Position numbers and translations under genes: made by a program. Below are positions 38,251 through 46,725 of a stretch of DNA of 64,000 bases, one piece after another. Positions within the stretch are counted from its first letter, which is position 1. Every line of letters begins with the position of its first letter. A model generated the notes under the pieces. It was not told where the DNA came from and searched no databases. It saw only the letters and a list, made by a program, of their open reading frames with translations. Source of the stretch: Streptomyces violaceoruber (GTDB taxonomy: Bacteria; Actinomycetota; Actinomycetes; Streptomycetales; Streptomycetaceae); assembly GCA_000720805.1 (NCBI GenBank), contig JODI01000031.1, forward strand, positions 1-64,000, written 5' to 3'.

Positions 38251-38703
38251 TCAGCGGCGGCGGTGCACGAGCCGCCCCGCGCACACCGTGGCGACGCACA
38301 CGCCGGTCTCGTCGAAGACGGCGAGGTCGGCGCGGCCCGTCGAGCCGATCGAGACGGGGCGCGGTCCGGAGAGGACCAGGACATCGTTGCGTCCGGCGGC
38401 GGCCCGGAGTTCCGGCGTTCCGGCGTACTCCTCGAGGACGGCCACCGACCCGAGCTTGAGCACCGCGTGAACGCGTTCACGCGGTGAGGGCGCGTCCGGG
38501 AGCGGCCCCTCGTGGACGCGGGCGGGCCCCAGTACGCCGGGCCAGCGCCGTACGCGGGCACCCGGGAACCGTGCCCGGACCTCGGCCAGCGGACCCACCT
38601 CGGCGACCCTGGCGCCCTCGACGGCCACGGCGCCGTCCTGGATGGGCTCCTGCGTGCCGTCCCAGACGTACCGGACCTCGTCCGCGGCGTGAATCGTCAG
38701 CAC
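38251..38703 (-). CDS. Amidohydrolase-like composite domain without the catalytic barrel
   Basis: The 150-residue protein looks like an amidohydrolase (imidazolonepropionase-like) with the metal-binding barrel removed. The N-terminal strands (IQDGAVAVEGARVAEVGP) and the C-terminal strands (GSTGRADLAVFDETGVCVATVCAGRLV) that build the small composite domain are present. The junction WPGVLGPARVHEG lacks the HxH metal motif. It is therefore unlikely to be hydrolytic. It lies seven bases downstream of mqnC on the same strand, so probably in its operon. An aminodeoxyfutalosine deaminase of this superfamily acts in some MqnC pathways. Its stop faces the GH18 gene stop, three bases away. Confidence 0.7.
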   Translation of the reverse strand: MLTIHAADEVRYVWDGTQEPIQDGAVAVEGARVAEVGPLAEVRARFPGARVRRWPGVLGPARVHEGPLPDAPSPRERVHAVLKLGSVAVLEEYAGTPELRAAAGRNDVLVLSGPRPVSIGSTGRADLAVFDETGVCVATVCAGRLVHRRR

Positions 38704-38710
38704 GCGCGCA

Positions 38711-39910
38711 CTAGTTGGAGGCCAGCAGCTTCAGCTCCGGGTGAGCCGTGCCGCCGTCGATCGCCGTGGAGGAGATGTGGGACATCACGCGCTCGTCGAC
38801 AGGGTCGTTCGCCGGGTCGTCGTGGACGACGATGTGCTCGTACGTCGTGGTCCGCTGGGCCGGGACCCGACCCGCCTTGCGGATGAGGTCGATGATCTCC
38901 ATCCGGTTGGAGCGGTGCTTGGCGCCGGCGGAGGAGACCACGTTCTCCTCCAGCATGATCGAGCCGAGGTCGTCCGCGCCGTAGTGCAGGGAGAGCTGAC
39001 CGACCTCCTTGCCGGTGGTCAGCCACGAGCCCTGGATGTGGGCGATGTTGTCCATGAACAGACGCGCGATGGCGATCATCCGCAGGTACTCGAAGAGCGT
39101 CGCCTGGGTGCGGCCCTTCAGGTGGTTGTTCTCGGGCTGGTAGGTGTACGGGATGAAGGCGCGGAAGCCACCCGTGCGGTCCTGCACGTCCCGGATCATC
39201 CGCAGGTGCTCGATGCGCTCGGCGTTGGTCTCGCCGGTCCCCATCAGCATGGTGGACGTCGACTCCACACCCAGCCCGTGTGCGGTCTCCATGATCTCCA
39301 GCCAGCGCTCGCCGGACTCCTTCAGCGGGGCGATGGCCTTGCGGGGCCGCTCGGGCAGCAGCTCGGCGCCGGCGCCGGCGAAGGAGTCGAGGCCCGCGGT
39401 GTGGATGCGCGAGATGGCCTCTTCCACCGAGACGCCGGAGATCCGGGCCATGTGCTCGACCTCGCTCGCCCCCAGGCTGTGGATGACCAGCTGCGGGAAG
39501 GCCTTCTTGATGGCGGAGAAGTGCTCCTCGTAGTACTCGACGCCGTAGTCCGGGTGGTGGCCGCCCTGGAACATGATCTGCGTCCCGCCGAGCTCGACGG
39601 TCTCGGCGCACCGTCGCAGGATGTCGTCGAGATCCCGCGTCCAGCCCTTGGCGGTGTCCTTGGGGGCCGCGTAGAAGGCGCAGAACTTGCACGCCGTGAC
39701 GCACACGTTCGTGTAGTTGATGTTGCGCTCGATGATGTACGTGGCGATGTGCTCGGTGCCCGCGTACCGACGGCGGCGTACGGCGTCGGCGGCGGCGCCG
39801 AGCGCGTGCAGCGGGGCGTCGCGGTAGAGGTCGAGTGCCTCCTCAGGGGTGATGCGTCCGCCTGCCGCGGCGCGGTCGAGCACAGACTGGAGGTCGGCCT
39901 TCTCGGTCAC
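38711..39910 (-). CDS. mqnC: Cyclic dehypoxanthinyl futalosine synthase
   Basis: The 399-residue radical SAM enzyme converts dehypoxanthine futalosine to its cyclic form in the futalosine menaquinone pathway. The cluster motif is CVTACKFCAFY (CxxxCxxC), with MFQGGHHPDYGVEYY and NNHLKGRTQAT characteristic of the MqnC group. I start it at GTG 39910, ten bases after AAAGGGA. A TTG at 39931 would add seven residues. A relic amidohydrolase gene follows seven bases later. Confidence 0.94.
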   Translation of the reverse strand: MTEKADLQSVLDRAAAGGRITPEEALDLYRDAPLHALGAAADAVRRRRYAGTEHIATYIIERNINYTNVCVTACKFCAFYAAPKDTAKGWTRDLDDILRRCAETVELGGTQIMFQGGHHPDYGVEYYEEHFSAIKKAFPQLVIHSLGASEVEHMARISGVSVEEAISRIHTAGLDSFAGAGAELLPERPRKAIAPLKESGERWLEIMETAHGLGVESTSTMLMGTGETNAERIEHLRMIRDVQDRTGGFRAFIPYTYQPENNHLKGRTQATLFEYLRMIAIARLFMDNIAHIQGSWLTTGKEVGQLSLHYGADDLGSIMLEENVVSSAGAKHRSNRMEIIDLIRKAGRVPAQRTTTYEHIVVHDDPANDPVDERVMSHISSTAIDGGTAHPELKLLASN

Positions 39911-39983
39911 CGGGGGCGTCCCTTTCGTCAAGGGTTGTGGACGGACCGAACCAGCCTACGCCAGCGTCCCGTCCACGCCGACG

Positions 39984-40838
39984 TCAGGCCGTGTACGCCC
40001 CGATCAGCAGCCCGAGGTACGCCCCCGCGATCAGGAACGGACCGAACGGTACGGCCGTCTTGCGTCCCGCGCGGCCCGCGACGACCAGGGCACCGCCGTA
40101 CAACGCGCCGAGCAGGAATCCGGCGAAGGTGCCGAGGAGCAGAGTCCCCCAGCCGTACCAGCCCAGGACGGCGCCCGCCCCGAGCGCCAGCTTCACGTCG
40201 CCGAAGCCCATCCCGCCGGGGTTGACGAACCACAGCACGTAGTAGCCGGCGCCGAGTGCGAGGGCGCCCAGCGCGGCGGAGGGCCAGTGGCCGGCGTGCT
40301 CGGGTACGAGCGTGACCAGCCCGAGCAGGAGCAGCGCGGCGGCGGCGAGCGGCAGGGTCAGCACGTCCGGCAGCCGCCGCACCCGGAAGTCGACGGCGGC
40401 CAGCAACACCCCGACGGGCACGAGCAGCAGCCAGACGGCGACCTCGGGCCGGGTACCGGTGGCGGCGGCGAGGCCGGCACAGAGGAGGGCGGTGACGAAG
40501 GAGAGGAGGGGCGTGCTGGGCCCGTACATGCCCTTCGACGTGCCAGGACCGTATGCGCCGGGCGGCCTGTCAGGACCGTACGTACTCGGCGGCCCGCCGG
40601 GACCGGAAGTGCCTCTCGAGGTGCCGGGACCGTACGCGCCCTCCGCCCGGCACTGTCCGCACCGCGCCCGCCCGATCCACCCGCGAACCGGTCCCCGGAG
40701 TGGATGTCCGCCCGGGCACCGCTCCCGCCAGTTCTCCTCCTCCTGGACGGAGAAGCGGTAGGCGGCGCGTGGCACCAGCACGCCCGTGGCCGCACCCCAC
40801 AGCGCGGCGACGGCGATCAGCAAGCCGGTCATCATCAT
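39984..40838 (-). CDS. Prepilin peptidase (A24 family)
   Basis: The 284-residue membrane aspartyl peptidase has the second-half catalytic motif GMGFGDVKLALGAG and the first Asp in DFRVRRLPD. About eight hydrophobic segments are present. Between the first segment and the core there is a soluble insertion of about 70 residues with repeated YGPGTS/YGPDRPP phrases in place of the N-methylase domain. It should process leaders of type IV pilin-like proteins, but no pilus genes are in the window. Three consecutive ATG codons (40838, 40835, 40832) are possible starts. Confidence 0.88.
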   Translation of the reverse strand: MMMTGLLIAVAALWGAATGVLVPRAAYRFSVQEEENWRERCPGGHPLRGPVRGWIGRARCGQCRAEGAYGPGTSRGTSGPGGPPSTYGPDRPPGAYGPGTSKGMYGPSTPLLSFVTALLCAGLAAATGTRPEVAVWLLLVPVGVLLAAVDFRVRRLPDVLTLPLAAAALLLLGLVTLVPEHAGHWPSAALGALALGAGYYVLWFVNPGGMGFGDVKLALGAGAVLGWYGWGTLLLGTFAGFLLGALYGGALVVAGRAGRKTAVPFGPFLIAGAYLGLLIGAYTA

Positions 40839-40853
40839 GAGATCCCTCAGCGT

Positions 40854-40903
40854 CCTCAGCCGTCCTCAGCCGTCTTCCGCCGACCTCAGCCGACCTCAGC
40901 CGA
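40854..40903. repeat. 10-bp tandem repeat, five copies
   Basis: Five units, TCCTCAGCCG twice, TCTTCCGCCG once and ACCTCAGCCG twice, are exactly in register. They fill the spacer between the kinase stop and the prepilin peptidase start and include the kinase stop codon. The 10-bp period places each unit on the same face of the helix. Confidence 0.85.
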
Positions 40904-42692
40904 CCTTGGACAGCCGGGCCTCGGGCCGGCCCGAGCCCTCGCTGTCGGACTGGTACTCGAGATCGTCGCCGACCGGCGTGATCCGGACCGTGTGCGCCTC
41001 CTGGTCGCACACGCCCCGGTTCCCTCCGGCTCCGACGGCGGACGCGACGATCTGTTTCCTCGTCACCTTCTTCACGGTCAGCACGTCGTCGCAGACGCCG
41101 CCGAGCACATCCGTGTTCCGGAGGGTGCCCAGCTCCTCGCCCACGCCGGCCCGGTGGACGGTCAACCGGAAGGTGCCCATCGGAAGCGTGCCGTCGAGGG
41201 CGACGGCCTGGCCCTCCCAGGTGCCGAGGTAGGCGGCGGGTACGGCGGTCGGCGCATCGGTGTCCGCGTCGCCGCCCGTGCTCGTCGACGCGCTCGGCGC
41301 CGGTGACTGCGCCGTGTCGGAGCCGGAACCGCCCGTGTCGTCCTGGCCGTTGCCCGGCAGCAGGTCGAACAGGAACGCCGAGCCGAGCAGCACCGCGGCC
41401 ATCGCACCCGCGATCGCCAGCGCGACCGTGCAGCTCAGGCGGCGCCCCCGCACCCCGGGCTTGCCCTCAGAGGCCGCCGAGACGGAGACGGAGAGCCTGC
41501 TGCCGCGGCGGTCGGAGGGAGCGGAGGTGGGTGCCGTGTCCTGCGAAGGCGGCTGGGGCTGTGACTGAGGCTGCGGCTGGGGCTGTGACTGCGGCTGTGA
41601 TTGGGGCTGTGGCTGTGGCCCGCGTGGCCCAGGGACGGCGTCCGACGGTTCCTCCGGAGTGGGCGAACCCGGCGTCCCCATCACCGGCGGCGGCCCGAAC
41701 ACCCCCGCCCCGGAGGCCGCCACGGCCCGCTCGCCTCCGACATCGCCGACAGCCGGACTGCTGAATCCCGCCGGCCCCGAGGGCGCTTCTCCCTCCCCCG
41801 CCTCCAGGTTCAGCAGCGATACGGCACTCCGGCTCACCTGCGCCACCAGCGTCCCCGGCAGCCACCCGCCCGCCACCAGCCGGGCCGCGCCCTCGGGAGC
41901 CAGTCGCCGGGCCGCCTCCCCGGGGGCGGGCCGTGCGCCCGGGTCCTTGGCCAGGCATGCCTCGACCAGTTCGCGCAGGTCCCCGGAGAGCGTGCCGAGT
42001 TCGGGTTCCTCGTGGACGACCTTGTAGAGGAGGGCGGCGGAGGAGTCGCCGGGGAAGGGCGTGGCGCCGGTCGCGGCGTACGCGAGCACCGCGCCGAAGG
42101 AGAAGACGTCCGCCGCTCCCGTCGCGCCCTTGCCCAGTATCTGCTCGGGGGCCATGTAGCCGGGTGAGCCGACGGAGACGCCGGTGGAGGTGAGGGAGGC
42201 GGTGCCGTCGGTGGCGCGGGCGATGCCGAAGTCGATGAGCAGCGGGCCGTCGAGGGTCAGGAGGATGTTCGAGGGCTTCACGTCCCGGTGCACCAGTCCC
42301 AGTTCGTGCACCGCCGCCAGCGCTTCCGCGAGACCCGCGCCCAGCGCTCGTACGGTAGGGACGGGCAGCGGGCCGCCGTCGGTGACGGCGGCCGACAGGG
42401 ACGGTCCGGCCGCGTACGCCGTGGCCACCCACGGCACCGCCGCCTCCGGGTCCGCGTCCAGGACGGGGGCGGTCCACGCCCCGCCGACCCGGCGGGCGGC
42501 CTCGACCTCGCGGCGGAAGCGGGCGCGGAACTCCTCGTCCAGCGCGAAGTGCGGGTGCACGATCTTGACGGCGACCGTACGACCGCCGGCGCTGCGGCCG
42601 AGGTAGACCCGGCCCATTCCGCCGGAGCCGAGCCGGCCGAGCAGCCGGTAGGGGCCCACGGATGTCGGTTCGTCGACCCCGAGCGGCTGCAT
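40896..42692 (-). CDS. Membrane serine/threonine protein kinase
   Basis: The 598-residue Hanks-type kinase has the Gly loop RLGSGGMGRVYLG, catalytic Lys in TVAVKIVHPH, the loop VHRDVKPSNILL, DFGIARA and the MAPEQ segment, all within about residues 14-280. A disordered Pro/Gln/Ser region with PQPQSQPQ repeats follows at about 355-400. Then come one transmembrane helix near 440-465 and an outer domain of about 130 residues (LGTWEGQAVALDGTLP onwards) that is not a PASTA sensor. I start at ATG 42692, preceded by GGGAGGGGA. Upstream in-frame ATGs lie in a repeat. It precedes the prepilin peptidase gene. Confidence 0.92.
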   Translation of the reverse strand: MQPLGVDEPTSVGPYRLLGRLGSGGMGRVYLGRSAGGRTVAVKIVHPHFALDEEFRARFRREVEAARRVGGAWTAPVLDADPEAAVPWVATAYAAGPSLSAAVTDGGPLPVPTVRALGAGLAEALAAVHELGLVHRDVKPSNILLTLDGPLLIDFGIARATDGTASLTSTGVSVGSPGYMAPEQILGKGATGAADVFSFGAVLAYAATGATPFPGDSSAALLYKVVHEEPELGTLSGDLRELVEACLAKDPGARPAPGEAARRLAPEGAARLVAGGWLPGTLVAQVSRSAVSLLNLEAGEGEAPSGPAGFSSPAVGDVGGERAVAASGAGVFGPPPVMGTPGSPTPEEPSDAVPGPRGPQPQPQSQPQSQPQPQPQSQPQPPSQDTAPTSAPSDRRGSRLSVSVSAASEGKPGVRGRRLSCTVALAIAGAMAAVLLGSAFLFDLLPGNGQDDTGGSGSDTAQSPAPSASTSTGGDADTDAPTAVPAAYLGTWEGQAVALDGTLPMGTFRLTVHRAGVGEELGTLRNTDVLGGVCDDVLTVKKVTRKQIVASAVGAGGNRGVCDQEAHTVRITPVGDDLEYQSDSEGSGRPEARLSKVG

Positions 42693-42719
42693 GGCGTCCC
42701 CTCCCCCGTGCTCCCCCGT

Positions 42720-42755
42720 ATGACCAGCCCCATGAGCAGCCCCATGACCAGCCCC
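42720..42755. repeat. 12-bp tandem repeat, three copies
   Basis: ATGACCAGCCCC, ATGAGCAGCCCC and ATGACCAGCCCC lie head to tail just upstream of the kinase start. The array extends the kinase reading frame upstream and may mislead start prediction. Confidence 0.8.
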
Positions 42756-42830
42756 GTCGACCGGGACCGTCCACGTGCTCCGCATGCCTGGTTGCCCACC
42801 CGGCAGCGTAGTGCGCGGTCGTGCCCCGGA

Positions 42831-43967
<1,137 letters not shown>

Positions 43968-44171
43968 ATGGCTACCGGAACCGTGAAGTGGTTCAACGCC
44001 GAAAAGGGCTTTGGATTCATCGCCCAGGAAGGCGGCGGCCCCGACGTCTTCGTCCACTACTCCGCGATCAACGCGAGCGGCTTCCGCTCGCTGGAGGAGA
44101 ACCAGCAGGTTTCCTTCGACGTCACGCAGGGCCCGAAGGGTCCGCAGGCGGAGAATGTCACCCCTGTCTGA
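43968..44171 (+). CDS. Cold-shock protein (CspA family)
   Basis: The 67-residue single-stranded nucleic-acid-binding protein is of standard length. RNP1 is KGFGFIAQ and RNP2 is VFVHYSAI. It acts as an RNA chaperone in the cytoplasm. A very strong Shine-Dalgarno, AAGGAGGG, ends four bases before the ATG. The gene has its own leader and a strong terminator, which fits a highly expressed monocistron. Confidence 0.96.
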   Translation: MATGTVKWFNAEKGFGFIAQEGGGPDVFVHYSAINASGFRSLEENQQVSFDVTQGPKGPQAENVTPV

Positions 44172-44223
44172 GTTCAGAGTTCACGAGCCCAAAGCTCTGA
44201 TCCGGAACCGATAGCAGTACCCA

Positions 44224-44256
44224 AGGAGCCCCGTGCCGCAAGGCGACGGGGCTCCT
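44224..44256 (+). terminator. Strong terminator of the cold-shock gene
   Basis: AGGAGCCCCGT pairs perfectly with ACGGGGCTCCT. Inside, GCC and GGC close a GCAA tetraloop. TGCCTTTCC follows. The stem is exceptionally stable. Confidence 0.9.
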
Positions 44257-44297
44257 GCCTTTCCGGGGCCCCTGCCGCCCCGACGCCCGGCCGCCTC

Positions 44298-44897
44298 TCA
44301 CGCGTGCTGCATCACCAGTACGAACGTGGTCCCCGGCGCCAGCGCCTCGTACGAATGGGGCACATCCCCGCGATACGTCATGTAATCGCCGGGGTCCAGC
44401 TCCACTTCCTCCCCGCGCGGCCCCGCCTTCACCCTTCCCGTGCTCACGATCAGATGCTCCACCGAGCCCGGAATGTGAGGCTCCGATTCGCGTGCCGGGC
44501 CGGGCTCGGCCCGTAGGTGATAAAGGTCACGTCGGGCGCCCGGCGGACTGGCGGACAACAGGGTGGCGGCGAATTCGGCCCGTTCGGACGCCACGGCCGG
44601 CCCCTCGCCCGCGCGGATCACCCGAACGGACGGATTCGGCGGCTCGACCAGCGCGCTGAACGGCACACCCAGTGCGACGCCCAGCGCCCAGAGCGTCTCC
44701 ACGCTCGGGTTTCCGCTCGCCGCCTCCAACTGCGACAGCGTCGACTTCGCGATGCCGGCCCGTTTGGCCAGTTCGGACAGCGACAGCCCGGCGCGGGTGC
44801 GTTCGCGACGCAGGGAGGCGGCGATCCAGTCGAGGGGGAGGCGGGGCGGTGAGGGCGGCGGCTGGGACGGGGGCGCGGGTGGTGGGGTGTCGGCCAT
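44298..44897 (-). CDS. XRE family regulator with cupin domain
   Basis: The 199-residue protein has a helix-turn-helix at about residues 25-85 (LSLSELAKRAGIAKSTLSQLE) and a cupin sensor domain at about 110-198 (HIPGSVEHLIVSTG, ELDPGDYMTYRGDVPHSY). The Pro-rich first 20 residues are probably disordered. Such HTH-cupin proteins usually control an adjacent transporter or amino-acid gene. The azlCD exporter genes are divergent with 68 bases between starts, and an inverted repeat lies there. Confidence 0.9.
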   Translation of the reverse strand: MADTPPPAPPSQPPPSPPRLPLDWIAASLRRERTRAGLSLSELAKRAGIAKSTLSQLEAASGNPSVETLWALGVALGVPFSALVEPPNPSVRVIRAGEGPAVASERAEFAATLLSASPPGARRDLYHLRAEPGPARESEPHIPGSVEHLIVSTGRVKAGPRGEEVELDPGDYMTYRGDVPHSYEALAPGTTFVLVMQHA

Positions 44898-44920
44898 GGT
44901 GTTCGCTCCATCGGTACACT

Positions 44921-44938
44921 CGTTCGCCTTGACGAACG
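44921..44938. promoter_or_regulatory. Candidate operator between the XRE-cupin and azlC genes
   Basis: CGTTCG-N6-CGAACG is a perfect six-base inverted repeat in the 68-base divergent promoter. Further GTTCG and CGAACG half-sites occur at 44901 and 44986. The spacing suits a dimeric XRE protein binding both promoters. Confidence 0.5.
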
Positions 44939-44965
44939 CGCTGTCTCCTGTCCACTGTAGAGAAC

Positions 44966-45706
44966 ATGCGTACGGCAGAGCGAACGCCCCAAGGCGCGCG
45001 GTACCCGGAACTGGTCCGGGACGCGTCCCTCGTCTGGCTGGCCAGTGGTGTCGTCGGGGTCTCCTTCGGCGCGATCGCCGTCACCGGCGGGCTGCCGATG
45101 TGGGTGCCGGTGGTGATGTCACTCGTGGTGTACGCGGGCTCCGCCCAGTTCAGCGCGGTCGGTGTGCTGCTCGCCGGGGGCGGGCCGGTCGCCGCGGCCG
45201 CCACCGGGCTGCTGCTCAACACCCGCACGGCGGCTTTCAGCCTCGCCGTCGCGGAGACCATCGGGCGGGGCCGGCTCGCCCGTCTGCTCGGCGCGCACCT
45301 GGTGACCGACGAGACGGTGGCCTTCGCCCTCGCCCAGCCGGATCCGGCACGGCGCCGGGCGGCCTTCTGGATCTCCGGGCTCGGTCTGTTCGCCGTGTGG
45401 AACGCGGGGGTCCTGGTCGGTGCGCTGGCCGGCAGCGCACTGGGCGACACCGGCACGTACGGGCTGGACGCCGCCTTCCCCGCCGTACTCGTCGCCCTGG
45501 TGCTCCCCGCCCTGCGCGAGGACGCGGCCCTACGACGGTCCGCCCTCCTCGGCGCCGCCCTGGCCCTGGCGGTCACACCGGCCGTCCCGGCGGGGGTGCC
45601 GGTGCTGGCGGCGCTGGCGGGGCTCGCGGCGTACGGCCGCGGCGGCGCCAAGGGCACCGGGAGGAGCCGCGGCGGCGACCGGACGAACGGGAGGGACACG
45701 GCGTGA
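44966..45706 (+). CDS. azlC: AzlC family branched-chain amino acid exporter, large subunit
   Basis: The 246-residue membrane protein has about eight helices. AzlC, with the small AzlD, exports branched-chain amino acids or analogues. Family stretches are GVSFGAIAVTGGLPMWVPVVMS, VYAGSAQFSAVGVLLAGGGP and NTRTAAFSLAVAE. The stop overlaps the azlD start (GTGA), and the gene is probably controlled by the divergent XRE-cupin regulator. Confidence 0.9.
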   Translation: MRTAERTPQGARYPELVRDASLVWLASGVVGVSFGAIAVTGGLPMWVPVVMSLVVYAGSAQFSAVGVLLAGGGPVAAAATGLLLNTRTAAFSLAVAETIGRGRLARLLGAHLVTDETVAFALAQPDPARRRAAFWISGLGLFAVWNAGVLVGALAGSALGDTGTYGLDAAFPAVLVALVLPALREDAALRRSALLGAALALAVTPAVPAGVPVLAALAGLAAYGRGGAKGTGRSRGGDRTNGRDTA

Positions 45707-46017
45707 GTGCGACGGTCGCGATGATCCTGGCGTTGGCGGTCGGTACGTACGCCTTCCGGCTGGTGGGGCCGGTGTTGCACGGCCGGGTCGAACTGCCGGC
45801 GCGGGTGCGGGAGTTTCTGTCGGCCGGCGCGGTGGTGCTGCTGGTCGCGCTGCTGGCCACGGGGGCGTGGACCGAGGGCGGTGGCTTCGCGGGGTGGGCG
45901 CGGCCGGCCGGGGTGCTGGTGGGGGGCGTGCTCGCCTGGCTACGCGCGCCGTTCGTGTTCGTCGTACTCGGCGCGGCGGGGGCTACGGCGGTGCTGCGGG
46001 CGGCGGGGGTGGCGTGA
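45703..46017 (+). CDS. azlD: AzlD family branched-chain amino acid exporter, small subunit
   Basis: The 104-residue protein has about four helices, with the AzlD start MILALAVGTYAFRLVGPVL and VREFLSAGAVVLLVALLA. GTG 45703 lies in the four-base overlap with azlC, so both subunits are made together. Confidence 0.9.
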   Translation: MSATVAMILALAVGTYAFRLVGPVLHGRVELPARVREFLSAGAVVLLVALLATGAWTEGGGFAGWARPAGVLVGGVLAWLRAPFVFVVLGAAGATAVLRAAGVA

Positions 46018-46064
46018 CGCGTTCTCGATGCTCGTGTCGGTGCCGGCCGCTAGGGTCCCCGCTC

Positions 46065-46721
46065 ATGACCGACACCGACTTCCTGACCGACACCCGGACC
46101 TTCTACGACACCGTGGCCGAGGACTACGCCGCCCAGTTCCGGGACGGGCTCGCGAAGAGACCGCTGGACCTGGCCGTGCTCACCGGGTTCGCCGGACTCG
46201 TCGCGGCGAACGGGGCCGACGGCGAGGTGGCGGACCTGGGCTGCGGACCGGGCTGGACGACCGCGCACTTCGCCGCCCTGGGCCTGCCGGTGTTCGGGCT
46301 CGACCTGTCGGAGTCGATGGTGGCGATCGCCCGCCGCACGTACCCGGACCTGCGCTTCGAGCAGGGCTCCATGCTGGAGCTGGATCTTCCCGACGGGGTG
46401 CTCTCGGGCGTCGTCTCCTTCTACTCGTCCATCCACACCCCGACGGACCGGCTGCCCGGCCTGTTCGCCGAGTTCCTCCGCGTCCTCGCCCCCGGCGGCC
46501 ATCTCCTCCTCGCCTTCCAGGTCGGCGACCGGCCCCGGCACCTGGACCGCCCCTACGGCCACCCGGTGTCGCTGGACTTCCGGCGCAGGCGGCCGGAAAC
46601 CATGGCGGACCTGCTGTCGGCGGCCGGTTTCGCCCTCGTCTCCCGGACGGTGCGCGAGGCGGACACCGACCTGGAGGAGACGGCCCCACAGGCGTTCCTG
46701 ATCGCGAGGAAGCCCGCCTAG
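46065..46721 (+). CDS. Class I SAM-dependent methyltransferase
   Basis: The 218-residue protein has the SAM-binding loop VADLGCGPGWTTAH, the acidic strand end FGLDLSESM and LAPGGHLLLAFQVGD. The substrate is unknown. It lies 47 bases after azlD on the same strand and ends four bases before the stop of the convergent flavoprotein gene. Confidence 0.87.
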   Translation: MTDTDFLTDTRTFYDTVAEDYAAQFRDGLAKRPLDLAVLTGFAGLVAANGADGEVADLGCGPGWTTAHFAALGLPVFGLDLSESMVAIARRTYPDLRFEQGSMLELDLPDGVLSGVVSFYSSIHTPTDRLPGLFAEFLRVLAPGGHLLLAFQVGDRPRHLDRPYGHPVSLDFRRRRPETMADLLSAAGFALVSRTVREADTDLEETAPQAFLIARKPA

Positions 46722-46725
46722 GGCC

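Noticed and set aside
38241..38256. GCTGA-GCG-TCAGC palindrome between the GH18 and relic genes
   Set aside because: It arises mainly because two TGA stop codons face each other three bases apart, and the stem is too short to call a terminator.
39984..42692. Prepilin peptidase and kinase as part of a type IV pilus locus
   Set aside because: No pilin, ATPase or secretin-type genes occur in the window, so only the single peptidase can be claimed.
44966..46721. azlC, azlD and the methyltransferase as parts of a biosynthetic gene cluster
   Set aside because: No synthase or other tailoring genes are nearby, and the surroundings are housekeeping genes.
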